Part shown: positions 42,402-51,376 of the stretch, piece by piece
Position numbering within the stretch: position 1 is the stretch's first letter
Layout: each line of letters starts with the position of its first letter
NCBI GenBank assembly: GCA_015075305.1
Contig: JABTUS010000001.1
Location: 620,001-684,000, forward strand
Reading direction: 5' to 3'
From: Opitutaceae bacterium
GTDB taxonomy: Bacteria > Verrucomicrobiota > Verrucomicrobiia > Opitutales > Opitutaceae
Length of the DNA stretch: 64,000 nucleotides
Notes under the pieces: generated by a model
The model's database searches: none
What the model was told of the DNA's origin: nothing
The model's input: only the letters and a program-made list of their open reading frames with translations
Translations under genes and position numbers: made by a program

Positions 42402-43106
42402 AAAGCTGCGACCCTCCCCCGCCTCCTCGTGCGTCACGCCATCACGGATATGGTAGATCCGCTTGAATGTAGGGATGATCTTTTCGTCGTGTGTGACGAC
42501 AATCACGGCGGTCTCAAAGCGCCTGGCCAGGTCATTGAGGATTCGAATGACCGCCAATGCCCGAACGGAATCAAGCGGCGCCGTCGGCTCGTCCGCCAGA
42601 ATCACAGGAGGGCGATTGACGAGCCCCCGGGCAATCGCAACCCTTTGCTGTTCGCCTCCCGATAGCTGTGATGGCATGGCCCGACCACGATGCCCGATAT
42701 CCAGCGCTGAGAACAATGCATGGGCCCTCCCCCGCGCCTCCCCATTGGACACGCCTGCGAGCATCGGCAGCAACGCCACATTGTCCGTGGCATCAAGAAA
42801 CGGAATGAGATAGGGAGCCTGGAAAACAAACCCGATGTGATCACGCCTCAGCGCGCGGAGATCACGCACTTTCCATCCATTGTTGTAGATTTCCCTCCCG
42901 CCCAACATCATTTGTCCGCCGGTCGGATCAATCACCGCTCCCAGGCATTTCAGCAGGGTGCTCTTCCCAGAGCCTGATGGCCCGATGAGACCCACAACCT
43001 CCCCGGGACGGACCTGCATGTTGGCATCCTTCAGCGCCAGCACGGCTGTCCCGCCTTTGCCGTAGCGCTTGCTCAAACCACTGATTCTCACTCCTCGGTC
43101 ACTCAT
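42396..43106 (-). CDS. ABC transporter ATP-binding protein, DevA/LolD/MacB type
   Basis: A 236-residue ATPase from the ATG at 43106, with a strong AGGAGG seven bases upstream; a TTG at 43112 is not preferred. Walker A is GLIGPSGSGKSTLLK, the Q-loop is FVFQAPYLIPFLDA, the signature is LSGGEQQRVAIARGL and Walker B is VILADEPTAPLDS. It is closest in pattern to ATPases that drive FtsX-type permeases (LolD, MacB, DevA). It follows the permease gene with its start just past that stop. Confidence 0.93.
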   Translation of the reverse strand: MSDRGVRISGLSKRYGKGGTAVLALKDANMQVRPGEVVGLIGPSGSGKSTLLKCLGAVIDPTGGQMMLGGREIYNNGWKVRDLRALRRDHIGFVFQAPYLIPFLDATDNVALLPMLAGVSNGEARGRAHALFSALDIGHRGRAMPSQLSGGEQQRVAIARGLVNRPPVILADEPTAPLDSVRALAVIRILNDLARRFETAVIVVTHDEKIIPTFKRIYHIRDGVTHEEAGEGRSFD

Positions 43107-43108
43107 TC

Positions 43109-44311
43109 TCAACCTCCTATCGCCACGGCGGGATCGACCTCGAGCGCCTTGCGAATCGCGACCAGCGATGCCACCGTGCAGATGGCCAGCACCGCAAGGA
43201 ATCCAACAATCGCATCGGCTGGAACCAGCAGAATGTATTTTGGAAAATAGGGCGCGGAGAACGTGGCGGTGATCTTTCCAACCACGAATCCAATCACTCC
43301 CAGCACCAGGGACTGCTGCATGATCATGCCCGCGATTGTGCGATTGCGCGTGCCTATGAGCTTCAGCACCGCAATCTCGCGGATCTTGTCCATGGTCAGC
43401 GAATGAATGATGAAGGCGACAATGGCCGCGCTCACCATCGCAAGTATCACCAGAAACATGCCGATCTGTTTGGCGGACGTGGCGATGAGCTTTCCAACAA
43501 GAATGCCCTCCATCTGCGTACGATCATAAACAGTGAGCCGCTTCCAGCGCCGGATGTTTTCAGCAACCTCTCCGGGGGTGAACCCGGCCTGAATGCGCAC
43601 CAAAACCGCATTTACCGAGCCGCTGCCGGTTTGTGATGCTAGAACAGCCTCCAGCAAACCCGGAGCACCCTCTCGATTGAAGGCAGGATTCGCCGCAGTC
43701 CGCCGCCGTTGCATCAGGATCGCATCGTTGTCCTTGAGGAACTGCGCTGTCTGCGCGTCCTTGAGCGGAATGAAGATCATCGGATCGCCATTGGACGATA
43801 CAACCCGCCGGGTTAGACCAACGACAACGTAATGATCGCGCCGGATTTTCAGGGTGTCGCCGATTTTGAATCCGGCTGCGAGGTCGGCAACGGCCTCGAA
43901 ATGTCCCCGGGTCAGGTGGCGGCCTGCAACGAGATAAGGAGGCCATCCAGGAAGCCCGGGCTCTCCTGCGGCGATACCCGCCACCATCGCCCGGACATCC
44001 CGATCACCTTTGCCAACCTGCATCGTCTGAAAGGTGACGTTGGCAGCCTGGGCAACCCCAGGCAGCACCCGAATGCTCCGCCAACTGTCATCAGGAATGC
44101 TGGACGCCTCCGCATAGGGTCCAAGGGTTTCCTTCTGCACAACCCATAGATCAGCACCACTGTTCTCCAAGAGTCCCTTGGCATCATCGACCATCCCCCG
44201 ATACACGCCCGCCATGATCAGAGTCACGCCAATCAAGAGCCCAAGGCCAATCCCTGTGAAGATGAACTTCTCCCACGAGTGAAGAATATCGCGTCCCGCG
44301 AGACTGATCAT
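43109..44311 (-). CDS. FtsX/DevC-type ABC exporter permease
   Basis: A 400-residue protein. It has an N-terminal helix (FIFTGIGLGLLIGVTLIMAGVY, about 15-36), a large periplasmic domain of about 200 residues, and three C-terminal helices (IGMFLVILAMVSAAIVAFIIHSL, GMIMQQSLVLGVIGFVVGKI and VGFLAVLAICTVASLVAIRKAL). DKIREIAVLKLIGTRNRTIAGMI is the conserved cytoplasmic loop of MacB/FtsX/DevC permeases. These mechanotransmitter-type exporters work with an adaptor and an outer-membrane factor. The ATG overlaps the adaptor stop as ATGA. Confidence 0.9.
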   Translation of the reverse strand: MISLAGRDILHSWEKFIFTGIGLGLLIGVTLIMAGVYRGMVDDAKGLLENSGADLWVVQKETLGPYAEASSIPDDSWRSIRVLPGVAQAANVTFQTMQVGKGDRDVRAMVAGIAAGEPGLPGWPPYLVAGRHLTRGHFEAVADLAAGFKIGDTLKIRRDHYVVVGLTRRVVSSNGDPMIFIPLKDAQTAQFLKDNDAILMQRRRTAANPAFNREGAPGLLEAVLASQTGSGSVNAVLVRIQAGFTPGEVAENIRRWKRLTVYDRTQMEGILVGKLIATSAKQIGMFLVILAMVSAAIVAFIIHSLTMDKIREIAVLKLIGTRNRTIAGMIMQQSLVLGVIGFVVGKITATFSAPYFPKYILLVPADAIVGFLAVLAICTVASLVAIRKALEVDPAVAIGG

Positions 44312-45462
44312 GGCGTCATCTCCACCAGCCGTTTGACAACGCGACTCCTGCTTCGGGGTGTCAACACCTTCTCTCCGTACACAACAACCTGATCCCCTAT
44401 GGTCAGTCCTTGCATCACCTGTACGCGGCCATCCAAGTCCGCACGGCCGGTAATTACCGGTCTGAATTCGATGCCTTTCTCGGTAAGAACCCAGACACCG
44501 CGTCTCCCATGGAATGTCCGGATTGCAGCATTCGGAATTACCGGGGACTCCGGCAACGCCGGAAGCATCAGTGTTGCCTCCACCAATTCACCCACGGGAG
44601 GTATTGGCGAAACTTCTGATTCAAACACGATCTTCGCCAGCGTTTCTTCCGTCACAACATCAGCCTGGGGCTCAACCCAAAGCACGCGTCCACGAATGCG
44701 GGCATCCCTTCTCGAGCGCAGGACAATGGTGGCGGGCAGCCCGGCCGCCAGACCTTCCGCACTGATCTGGTCAAAACGGGCATCCACCCAAAGGCTCCGT
44801 GGGTCGATCAATTCGATGACCACCTGTCCTCCAACCACCGTGGATCCCGGTTCGGCGTGACGGGCAACGACCAGCCCGCCATCACCGGGGGCCACCAATC
44901 TTAGATTGTTGCGCTGCGCATGCAGTGCCTTGAGTTCCGCTCGCAGGCGATCGATCGCGTCATGGGCCGCCTGCAAGGCGGCGCCGGCCACATCCTCTTC
45001 CTGCTGTTTCGACGAAACGGACTCCTCGCTCGTGCCGCGAATCACCAACGACTGCTCGTATCGCCTCGCCTGAGCATGCGCAAAGGCCAGTCGAGCCTCC
45101 GCCTGCCGGAGAACCGCCTCGCCACCTCGAATTGCAGCCTCCTGCCCCAGAATTCGAGCATCCAAATCCACAGGGTCCATCTCACCCAGCACCTGCCCTC
45201 CACTTACGCTGTCACCAACATTGACAGTGACCCTTAGGATCCGTCCCGCCTGCACCGGCCCGATCTTGTATCGATGCCGGGCCTGCACGGTGCCCATGCC
45301 ATAAATGGCGGGAACGACTGCCCTGGACTCCACCTTGGAAACCGTCACAGCCACTCGCGCCAACGGTCCGGAACGAATGACCACAAAGGCAAAGAGCACG
45401 GCAAGCGATGCAAGGACAACAAGCAGCACGACCGTGCGACGTTGCAAGCGGGGCCATTTCAT
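44308..45462 (-). CDS. HlyD/DevB-type periplasmic adaptor (membrane fusion protein)
   Basis: A 384-residue protein with an N-terminal anchor (TVVLLVVLASLAVLFAFVVI). The lipoyl halves are YKIGPVQAGRILRVTVNVGDSVSGGQVLGEMD and LRLVAPGDGGLVVARHAEPGSTVVGG, and a helical hairpin lies between (AAIRGGEAVLRQAEARLAFAHAQARRY). A beta-barrel and membrane-proximal domain close the protein. It bridges the inner-membrane permease and the outer-membrane factor. ATG overlaps the tetR-like stop by ATGA, so regulator and exporter are co-transcribed. Confidence 0.92.
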   Translation of the reverse strand: MKWPRLQRRTVVLLVVLASLAVLFAFVVIRSGPLARVAVTVSKVESRAVVPAIYGMGTVQARHRYKIGPVQAGRILRVTVNVGDSVSGGQVLGEMDPVDLDARILGQEAAIRGGEAVLRQAEARLAFAHAQARRYEQSLVIRGTSEESVSSKQQEEDVAGAALQAAHDAIDRLRAELKALHAQRNNLRLVAPGDGGLVVARHAEPGSTVVGGQVVIELIDPRSLWVDARFDQISAEGLAAGLPATIVLRSRRDARIRGRVLWVEPQADVVTEETLAKIVFESEVSPIPPVGELVEATLMLPALPESPVIPNAAIRTFHGRRGVWVLTEKGIEFRPVITGRADLDGRVQVMQGLTIGDQVVVYGEKVLTPRSRSRVVKRLVEMTP

Positions 45463-46082
45463 GACGCGCTTTCTATGCCACGACGATAAATCGCAAATGC
45501 CTTTGCTGACTCGCGCCGGATTTGCGCAACGTCTCCTGCCAACAGTGACTGCATCACTAAACCCTGGATCATGCCGATGAACTGACCCGCGGCAGCATTC
45601 ACATCCAGACCAGCATCCAATTCACCCATTGCCTTGCCAGCCTCAAGAAGGCGCTGCAGGCGCTTGAAGTAATTTCCGACGAGCTGCCTCACCGCGCGCT
45701 TGGGCAAGGTGTCCTCCGGGCGCTGAAGTTCTCCGAAGAGCATCCTGGGAACCCCGGGATGTCTGGACACGAAATCAATGTGTGCCTTGAAGATGGCTTC
45801 AAGTGAAGCGACCGGGGAGGCTTCATCCTTTGTCGCCCGATCGACCCATGCCAGCATGCGCTCGCCCACCCAGATCATCACGGACTTCAGGATGTCATCC
45901 TTGGTGGGGAAATGACGGAAAAGCGCACCCTGCGTGAGCCCCATGCGCTCCGCAATCGCGGCTGTCGTGATGTCGCTCGGGTTCTGCCGCGCCGCCAGAT
46001 CCACCACGGCCGCCACCGTAACTGCGCGCCGCTCCTCCGCGGAAAGGCGCGGACGGGATTTAATTGCCTCTCCTTTCTCCAT
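45459..46082 (-). CDS. TetR/AcrR-family transcriptional repressor
   Basis: A 207-residue protein from the ATG at 46082; a TTG two codons earlier is less likely. The HTH is DITTAAIAERMGLTQGALFRHFPTKDDILKSVM (about residues 38-70). The C-terminal ligand domain contains HIDFVSRHPGVPRMLFGELQRPEDTLPK and ends in GQFIGMIQGLVMQSLL. It heads the exporter operon and a nearly perfect 22-bp operator lies 7 bases before its start. It therefore should repress itself and the exporter until an inducer, probably the exported compound, binds. Confidence 0.93.
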   Translation of the reverse strand: MEKGEAIKSRPRLSAEERRAVTVAAVVDLAARQNPSDITTAAIAERMGLTQGALFRHFPTKDDILKSVMIWVGERMLAWVDRATKDEASPVASLEAIFKAHIDFVSRHPGVPRMLFGELQRPEDTLPKRAVRQLVGNYFKRLQRLLEAGKAMGELDAGLDVNAAAGQFIGMIQGLVMQSLLAGDVAQIRRESAKAFAIYRRGIESAS

Positions 46083-46088
46083 TTTCAA

Positions 46089-46110
46089 ATAGTAAGTAAG
46101 TACTTACTAT
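46089..46110. promoter_or_regulatory. TetR-type operator upstream of the exporter operon
   Basis: Ten-base perfect arms, ATAGTAAGTA (46089-46098) and TACTTACTAT (46101-46110), flank AG. An internal 14-base perfect palindrome, AGTAAGTACTTACT, lies at 46095-46108. The site is 7 bases upstream of the TetR-family ATG, where a self-repressing operator would block the promoter or translation start. Confidence 0.75.
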
Positions 46111-46256
46111 CTTTCGTCAATGGTAATCCTCTGCATGCCTATCATCAAAACCCATTCAAACGGCCGTCGTACCACCCCGGGCTTGCAGTGCTTTCAGTCC
46201 GTCCGGCACTTCGACTGCCTCAGGCACCGCATCAACGGCATGCTGAGTGTGCCTCA

Positions 46257-46312
46257 GACACCAACGAGGCGGAAGTGAATGCGACTTCGCCTCCGCCGCC
46301 CAGGCTGGTGTC
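46257..46312 (-). terminator. Nested hairpin downstream of the VPDSG-CTERM gene
   Basis: Outer arms GACACCA (46257-46263) and TGGTGTC (46306-46312) enclose an inner stem, GAGGCG (46266-46271) with CGCCTC (46288-46293), extended by AAGT/ACTT pairs. It lies about 50 bases past the stop of the minus-strand sorted protein and before the exporter operon, fitting a terminator or mRNA end. No strong T-run. Confidence 0.45.
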
Positions 46313-46363
46313 AAGCGCTGGGCAACGCGATGCCATTGGACGAATCAAACTCAGACAATCTTG

Positions 46364-46487
46364 TCAGACTCTGCGGCGAAGGATTGCCATGCCAAGCAGG
46401 CCGACTCCAAGCAGCACAATTGTCGCTCCCGCATCCGGCACCGATGTCGTCGGGTTGCCCACGACGACATTCATGCTCACATAATTG
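46364..46487 (-). pseudogene. 3' part of IS-interrupted VPDSG-CTERM protein
   Basis: Encodes the C-terminus VSMNVVVGNPTTSVPDAG, then ATIVLLGVGLLGMAI and LRRRV with a TGA at 46364-46366. The V-P-D-x-G motif, a hydrophobic helix and a terminal Arg cluster are the VPDSG-CTERM sorting signal known in Verrucomicrobia, recognised by an exosortase-like transpeptidase. It is the continuation of the 47952-48579 part, now separated by the IS4-type element. No exosortase gene is present in this window. Confidence 0.85.
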
Positions 46488-47951
46488 CAAGGGCGTCCAA
46501 ACCACTTTATAAAACGATTGCGGAATAACGAAACTTCGGAGCGACAATGCGCGATTGGAAAGGGCTTCAGAGTGGCCTGTATCGGGGATTGAGTAGTGGT
46601 GGGTAATCTTGTTGTAGGGTCAGGAAGACGCCCGGAAAATTGTTTAAACTTATGCTTGAAGATGCATTGAGGGTCAGGTTGGGGCCCCATATGGAGCACA
46701 TTTCTGATCCTGTATTGAGGAAGACGTTTTTCGCGCCCTTGAGCAATGCCCTGGCTGCGTCGCTGCATCAGCGGGACTGCCGGGCGTTCACGGACGCCGA
46801 GTTTCTTGAACTCGGCGCGACCCGGGTGATTTGCGATCCACGCAGTGGTCGAGGATTCCTTCAGCAGATTGGCGTGCACATTGAATCGTGCCCGCAGCGG
46901 AGCAGCTTTTTCGAGCAACTCAAGAGCATGCGGCGCCTGCAGATGCTCTCCGACGTGACCGAGCGGGTTGCGGCAACGATGGCGCCACGGGCGGAGATGC
47001 CGGAAGAGCTCGCCAATCACGAACTGTACGCCGGCGATGGTCATTGGCACGGTGCCGCCACGCATGATGCGAAGATCGATGATCGGCGCTGGGCGGTCGG
47101 CCATGTTTACGCTCTGAACCTGCGCACCCGCGCCCTGCATCACCTTGATCTGACTCAGGGCAAAAAGGAGCACGACATGTCTGTGCTCAAACGGCTCGGC
47201 GCGGACATGCTTCGAATGGGTGCGAAGAAGCGTCAGCGCGTCATCTGGGTGTGGGACCGTGCTGGCATAGACTTCGAGCTCTGGCAAAACTGGAAAGCCA
47301 CCCGCGGCATCTACTTCATCTCGAGAACCAAGGACAACATGACTTTCACCACGGTGTCTCAAGTAGCTCCTGATCCGGACCGCCCGATCGACCCGAATAT
47401 CCTCTCGGACGAGCGCTGCTTGAGCGGCCAAGGCACCGAGGTCCGCCTGATTCGATATCGCGATCCGGTGGGCGCAACGGTGTACGAGTTCGTCACCACC
47501 GCATTCCACCTGCCCGCCGACATCATTGCCTGGCTGTATAAAGCGCGATGGAACATCGAGAAGGTCTTCGATCAGCTCAAAAACAAGTTCGACGAGTCCA
47601 AGGCTTGGGCAACCAGCGATACGGCGAAATCCATCCAAGCGAAGTTCCTTTGCCTGGCTCACAACTTGCTCGAGCTGTTTGAGGTGCACTTGGAAAACGA
47701 CTATCGGATTCGCAACGAAGCCGGCCTGCAACGTCGTGAAAAAAGGCTCGCCGAACACACTGCCGTTGCCCGGAAAAAAGGGTACGCCGTCTCAGCCCTG
47801 CTAACCAAGCTATTCCAGCCTCTACAATGCAGTATAAAACTCATCCGATGGCTTCGCTCCTACTGGTTCTCCAGCGCCCCTCTATCGCAGATCCTGCCTG
47901 TCCTGGCCCGCTCCTACGCACATTCCTAGCCTCCCACATTGGACACCCTTG
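46488..47951 (+). mobile_element. IS4-family insertion sequence, apparently intact
   Basis: A 1464-bp element. Terminal inverted repeats read CAAGGGCGTCCAA at the left end (46488-46500) and CAAGGGTGTCCAA inward from the right end (47951-47939), 12 of 13 matching. It is flanked by an 8-bp direct duplication CATAATTG (46480-46487 and 47952-47959). It holds one full-length transposase gene on the plus strand. It disrupts a VPDSG-CTERM protein gene on the minus strand. Confidence 0.93.
46652..47929 (+). CDS. IS4-family transposase
   Basis: A 425-residue transposase from the ATG at 46652; a TTG at 46640 could add four residues. DDE-fold elements are visible: the first Asp in ELYAGDGHWHGAATHD, the second in VIWVWDRAGIDFELW, and the YREK block YKARWNIEKVFDQLK (Y-x2-R-x3-E-x6-K) which carries the catalytic Glu. 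It ends 22 bases before the right terminal repeat tip. The intact frame and near-perfect flanks indicate a recent insertion. Confidence 0.92.
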   Translation: MLEDALRVRLGPHMEHISDPVLRKTFFAPLSNALAASLHQRDCRAFTDAEFLELGATRVICDPRSGRGFLQQIGVHIESCPQRSSFFEQLKSMRRLQMLSDVTERVAATMAPRAEMPEELANHELYAGDGHWHGAATHDAKIDDRRWAVGHVYALNLRTRALHHLDLTQGKKEHDMSVLKRLGADMLRMGAKKRQRVIWVWDRAGIDFELWQNWKATRGIYFISRTKDNMTFTTVSQVAPDPDRPIDPNILSDERCLSGQGTEVRLIRYRDPVGATVYEFVTTAFHLPADIIAWLYKARWNIEKVFDQLKNKFDESKAWATSDTAKSIQAKFLCLAHNLLELFEVHLENDYRIRNEAGLQRREKRLAEHTAVARKKGYAVSALLTKLFQPLQCSIKLIRWLRSYWFSSAPLSQILPVLARSYAHS

Positions 47952-48579
47952 CATAATTGTTTAGCTGGGAATTTGGCGAAAGTGCGGAGGGTGAAACCCG
48001 GAGACGGAAACTATACTCACCCAACGCATTGGGATTAAACACATCCGCGGGAGCGGAAACAAGGGAGGGGATATTCATGCCGAGATATCCAAATGTCGGA
48101 TTTTCCGAGCCTTGGACAATAGTGCCAAGTCCGCCGATTGTATTCAGGTTCAGCGTTCCAAAGCCACTTGCCGAACCGGACGCTGGATTGAATTCGTAAT
48201 CAAGTCTGAAGTCATAGCTGGCCAAAGTCACAATGCTGCCCACAGGTCCGGAAACGCTGACATAGTACGCAAAGTTCCATGTGGCGGTCGTGCCAATCTG
48301 ATTTGGCGTTCCATTGTTGGTGCCAGGCGTGGCAAAAAAGGTGCCCGCCCCGTCGTTCGTCAGCGCCGGGTTGCTGTAACGCTGGTGGGCGGTCAAGCCA
48401 ATAGTCACTGTTCTCCCTTGGTCACTGAACACGCTGAAAGCCGTCGGATCAGTCGGAATGCCCGAACCGCCGAAGGTGGCACCAGAAAGATCGCCAAACG
48501 TCTGGTAGTTGGGCGTCAGCGCAAACGCCGCGGAAGCGGAAAAGAGAGAGCATGCAAGCAAATGCGGAATGAATTTCAT
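47952..48579 (-). pseudogene. 5' part of IS-interrupted VPDSG-CTERM secreted protein
   Basis: From the ATG at 48579 it encodes a signal peptide (MKFIPHLLACSLFSASAAFA) and a Gly/Asn/Thr-rich beta domain. The segments TNDGAGTFFATPG, WNFAYYVSVSGPVGSIVTLASYD and DYEFNPASGS are typical of PEP/VPDSG-CTERM cell-surface proteins. It now runs into the IS and stops at a TAG-type end after ARVSNVGG. Removing the IS and one 8-bp duplication joins LNNY directly to VSMNVVVG of the 3' part and gives a 247-residue protein. Function of the intact protein is unknown. Confidence 0.87.
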
Positions 48580-49038
48580 GATGACTGAATTGAAGGGTTG
48601 AAGTGGATGCTCGGAGCCTAGCAATACGCATACCGTTCTCACAGAAGTCGACGCCCTAGCCTATTAATATAGTTTAAAACTGTCATGATCAATTGTTTAG
48701 CCGATTTATGATTTGCTGGCTCTTTGGGAAATAATCTCTCGCGGTATCGAAAATACGTAAGTTTCCCAACAGTATTTGAGCAGGTTTAAGTACAAACTCA
48801 TCCTAAAATACTATTAATAAATAACTTAGGACATTATTACTTCTTGTAATTTATTCCGACGCTACTGTCCAACAACGACTTGCATCCATAATTATATTCT
48901 ATTGAAAAACTATTTGTCGATCTGAGTAGCATCCCTTCACTCAGGATCCACAACATTCCTCGTACGGAACTCCCGATCAATTGGCCGCATCAATTGCCCC
49001 GTCAGCCAATGGACTTGGGGCCCTTGATTGGGGGAAGC
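48580..49038. other. AT-rich intergenic region
   Basis: No gene is apparent. The part from about 48650 to 48960 is strikingly AT-rich against the GC-rich surroundings, with runs such as ATTAATAAATAACTTAGG and TAATTTATTCC. It must contain the promoter of the VPDSG-CTERM gene. I see no transfer RNA or clear terminator in it. Confidence 0.6.
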
Positions 49039-51231
49039 TCAACGCAATGCGCCGCTCCCTGAAGTGATGGCCTCCATCCTTACTTCGTGTGTCTTCATCC
49101 AATCAACAGCGGGCACCGGCTCGTACCCCGGGGCCTCGATCGTGAAGGGAAACCAGTTCGTACCCGACAGGCGCTTGAGGATGATTTCATTTCGATCGAT
49201 CGAAAGTGACAGGATCAAACCCTTGATGTGGATCCGATCGATGGTGAGCGACGGAAACGCAGCCGGAAGTTTCGGCTCGATGCGGCATCCTTCCGCTGTC
49301 GGCGAGAAACCCGCGAACCCCGTGAGCATCATCTGCGGAACCAGCATCGACTCGAAAAACTCCCGGTCCATCCCGAGCCCCCCGGCGGTTCCATCACCCT
49401 GAAGCCCCACTCCCTGCCTGCGATAGTACTCGCGGTATCCACCGGCAGCCTGCACCTCCTCGAACCAGCGCAGGATGTCCTGCAGGCGTGACCAGGCGTT
49501 GTCCGGACCGCGAACGCGGATGCGTGATGTCAGGTCCATCAGCGACCACCCCAGCACCGCGCCGCCATCCTGAACCTGTCCGCCAAACGGAATCGTGTCC
49601 GCCTTGTTCCAGCGCCAGAAGTAATAGTCGATGTTGCGACGGGTCGTGCTCCGCGGTCCAAATCGGAAATGATAGATGCCGGTCCCGACCGACGTATCTC
49701 CCGGGACAATCCTTTTTCCTTCGATCCAGTCCATGATCTCCGCCGCATGGGCGTCGGTCGCGAAACCATAGTGGATCGCATCCGTGTTGAGAAACGTGAA
49801 GCCGTAGTCCGCGCGCACGCCATGAATGTCCGGCCCGGCGACAAACCGGCCGGTTTCCCTGTTCCAGAAAACGCGATTGCCCTCCGCCTTCACGTCCGCC
49901 GCGTGGCGTTCAAGCTGCACGGGATCAAATCGTCCGCCACCCGCTGCGAGCCCCCACTCGGGATGGCGATCCAGCGCCCTCTCCAGCATGGCGAATTTCC
50001 GCAGTGTATCATAATATCGGATACTGGCGTACGCGTCCTTGTGGCCGAAAGGCAGTAGATCCCAGTAGTTGTTCCCTATTCCCCTGCCCGGGATCATTCG
50101 CGCCGAGCCATCGGCATTGCGCTCGATCCCGGATCGTCCGTCGTGCCCCACCCAGGGGGTGAGCACGCAGTTGTTCTCATGCGTCCTGAACTCGCTCTGT
50201 GCAAATCGGAGCGCCTGACGAAGCCGCGAAAGGCTTCCACCGAGAAAGTCCACATCGCCCGTCCAGAGAAAGTAGTCGATCGCACCGCGGATAAAATCGA
50301 AGTTGTTGATGTTGTGACGCGTGTCGTACTGGGAAAAGACCGCCTGGAGCAGCAACTGGCCGTGCGGCGATTCATTTGCCAGGCGCAGGCGAAGACGGGC
50401 GATCTTTCCGGTCCACTCCGGATGCCGGTAAACCGGCACCATCGCACAATCCGCCTCGCCCTCCTTCACATCGGCTGGCGGCACCAGCATGCGACGCGAT
50501 GTCGAGAACCCGTCATCGCCTTCGCGCTGCCATTCCAGAAAGGCCTGCGCGGCGCCAAGCCCCTCCGCATGCCACCGCAACTGGACAAAAGGCGACTGGA
50601 ACGCATCGAAGTTCATCGCTGGCGTAGCGAGGCTTGCGTCCGCAGCCGTGACCTTCAGTCGGCAGCCCTCGGAATCGAACTTCACGAACTCGACGCCGCG
50701 CAGCTCCCATCCCTTCAGGTCCTTGCTCACTGGAGCGCCCTTCTGCAGCACGGCGGATTTCGTTCCCCGGTCGGAAAAATGGATGCCAGCCGCGCCTGCA
50801 TTGTTCACCCAGTAGGGAAACGGCCACCCCAGCACATGTCCGATGCCCGGGTGTTGGTGCGTGGCAACATAGCCTTCACGATCAATGATCTTGTTGAGAA
50901 ACGAGCTTCGCAGCCGCTCGGAGATCGTCACCTGGTTGTTGCACACACGCAGCTCCTCGGTATCCGCCCACAGGCAGGGCCCGGTCAGCCATTCATCCCA
51001 CAACGTGCAGAGCGGAACCTGTGGATCGCCATTCGGGTAGTCCAGCCACACCGGGGGATAGTGCAGCCGGTGCATGGCGTTTAAAGCCTTCATCTCTCGC
51101 TCAAGACCCGGCACGAAAAACTGCGGAAACTTTCCCTCCACCGCATCCGCATGCAACGCCCGTCCCGCCCCGCCAGAGAGCACCAGAATACTCGCGATCC
51201 GAAGAACGAAAGGTAGCGAACTGCGTTTCAT
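49039..51231 (-). CDS. Secreted six-hairpin glycosidase-like protein
   Basis: A 730-residue protein from the ATG at 51231 (MKRSSLPFVLRIASILVLSG), preceded by GGGGAG. The frame is open for 70 more codons upstream but lacks a signal there. After the signal peptide, a beta-sandwich-like N-terminal region (about 100-330) precedes an alpha/alpha-barrel region. The latter shows FDFIRGAIDYFLWTGDVDFL, RQALRFAQSEFRTHENNCVLTPWVGHDGRSG, GHKDAYASIRYYDTLRKFAMLE and QDGGAVLGWSLMDLTSR, typical of six-hairpin glycosidases. It is expected to cleave oligosaccharides in the periplasm or outside. No GH family is assigned. It is divergent from the next secreted protein. Confidence 0.72.
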   Translation of the reverse strand: MKRSSLPFVLRIASILVLSGGAGRALHADAVEGKFPQFFVPGLEREMKALNAMHRLHYPPVWLDYPNGDPQVPLCTLWDEWLTGPCLWADTEELRVCNNQVTISERLRSSFLNKIIDREGYVATHQHPGIGHVLGWPFPYWVNNAGAAGIHFSDRGTKSAVLQKGAPVSKDLKGWELRGVEFVKFDSEGCRLKVTAADASLATPAMNFDAFQSPFVQLRWHAEGLGAAQAFLEWQREGDDGFSTSRRMLVPPADVKEGEADCAMVPVYRHPEWTGKIARLRLRLANESPHGQLLLQAVFSQYDTRHNINNFDFIRGAIDYFLWTGDVDFLGGSLSRLRQALRFAQSEFRTHENNCVLTPWVGHDGRSGIERNADGSARMIPGRGIGNNYWDLLPFGHKDAYASIRYYDTLRKFAMLERALDRHPEWGLAAGGGRFDPVQLERHAADVKAEGNRVFWNRETGRFVAGPDIHGVRADYGFTFLNTDAIHYGFATDAHAAEIMDWIEGKRIVPGDTSVGTGIYHFRFGPRSTTRRNIDYYFWRWNKADTIPFGGQVQDGGAVLGWSLMDLTSRIRVRGPDNAWSRLQDILRWFEEVQAAGGYREYYRRQGVGLQGDGTAGGLGMDREFFESMLVPQMMLTGFAGFSPTAEGCRIEPKLPAAFPSLTIDRIHIKGLILSLSIDRNEIILKRLSGTNWFPFTIEAPGYEPVPAVDWMKTHEVRMEAITSGSGALR

Positions 51232-51376
51232 CTCCCCAGCATCTCCAAAGCGGAGGGAAAACCTCAAGCCAGCGTTCCGCAATTCGCACGGCAGTGCGTT
51301 CAACCTGGTCAGCAGCGGGATTCTCACCGCCAATAGCCTCATCCTCAAGCCGCCTCGTACCCCGCGTTTGCGTGGA

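Noticed and set aside
46364-47758. A 464-codon minus-strand open frame covering the IS4-type element
   Set aside because: Only its last 40 codons are real (the VPDSG-CTERM end). The rest is antisense to the transposase and enters the frame only because of the insertion.
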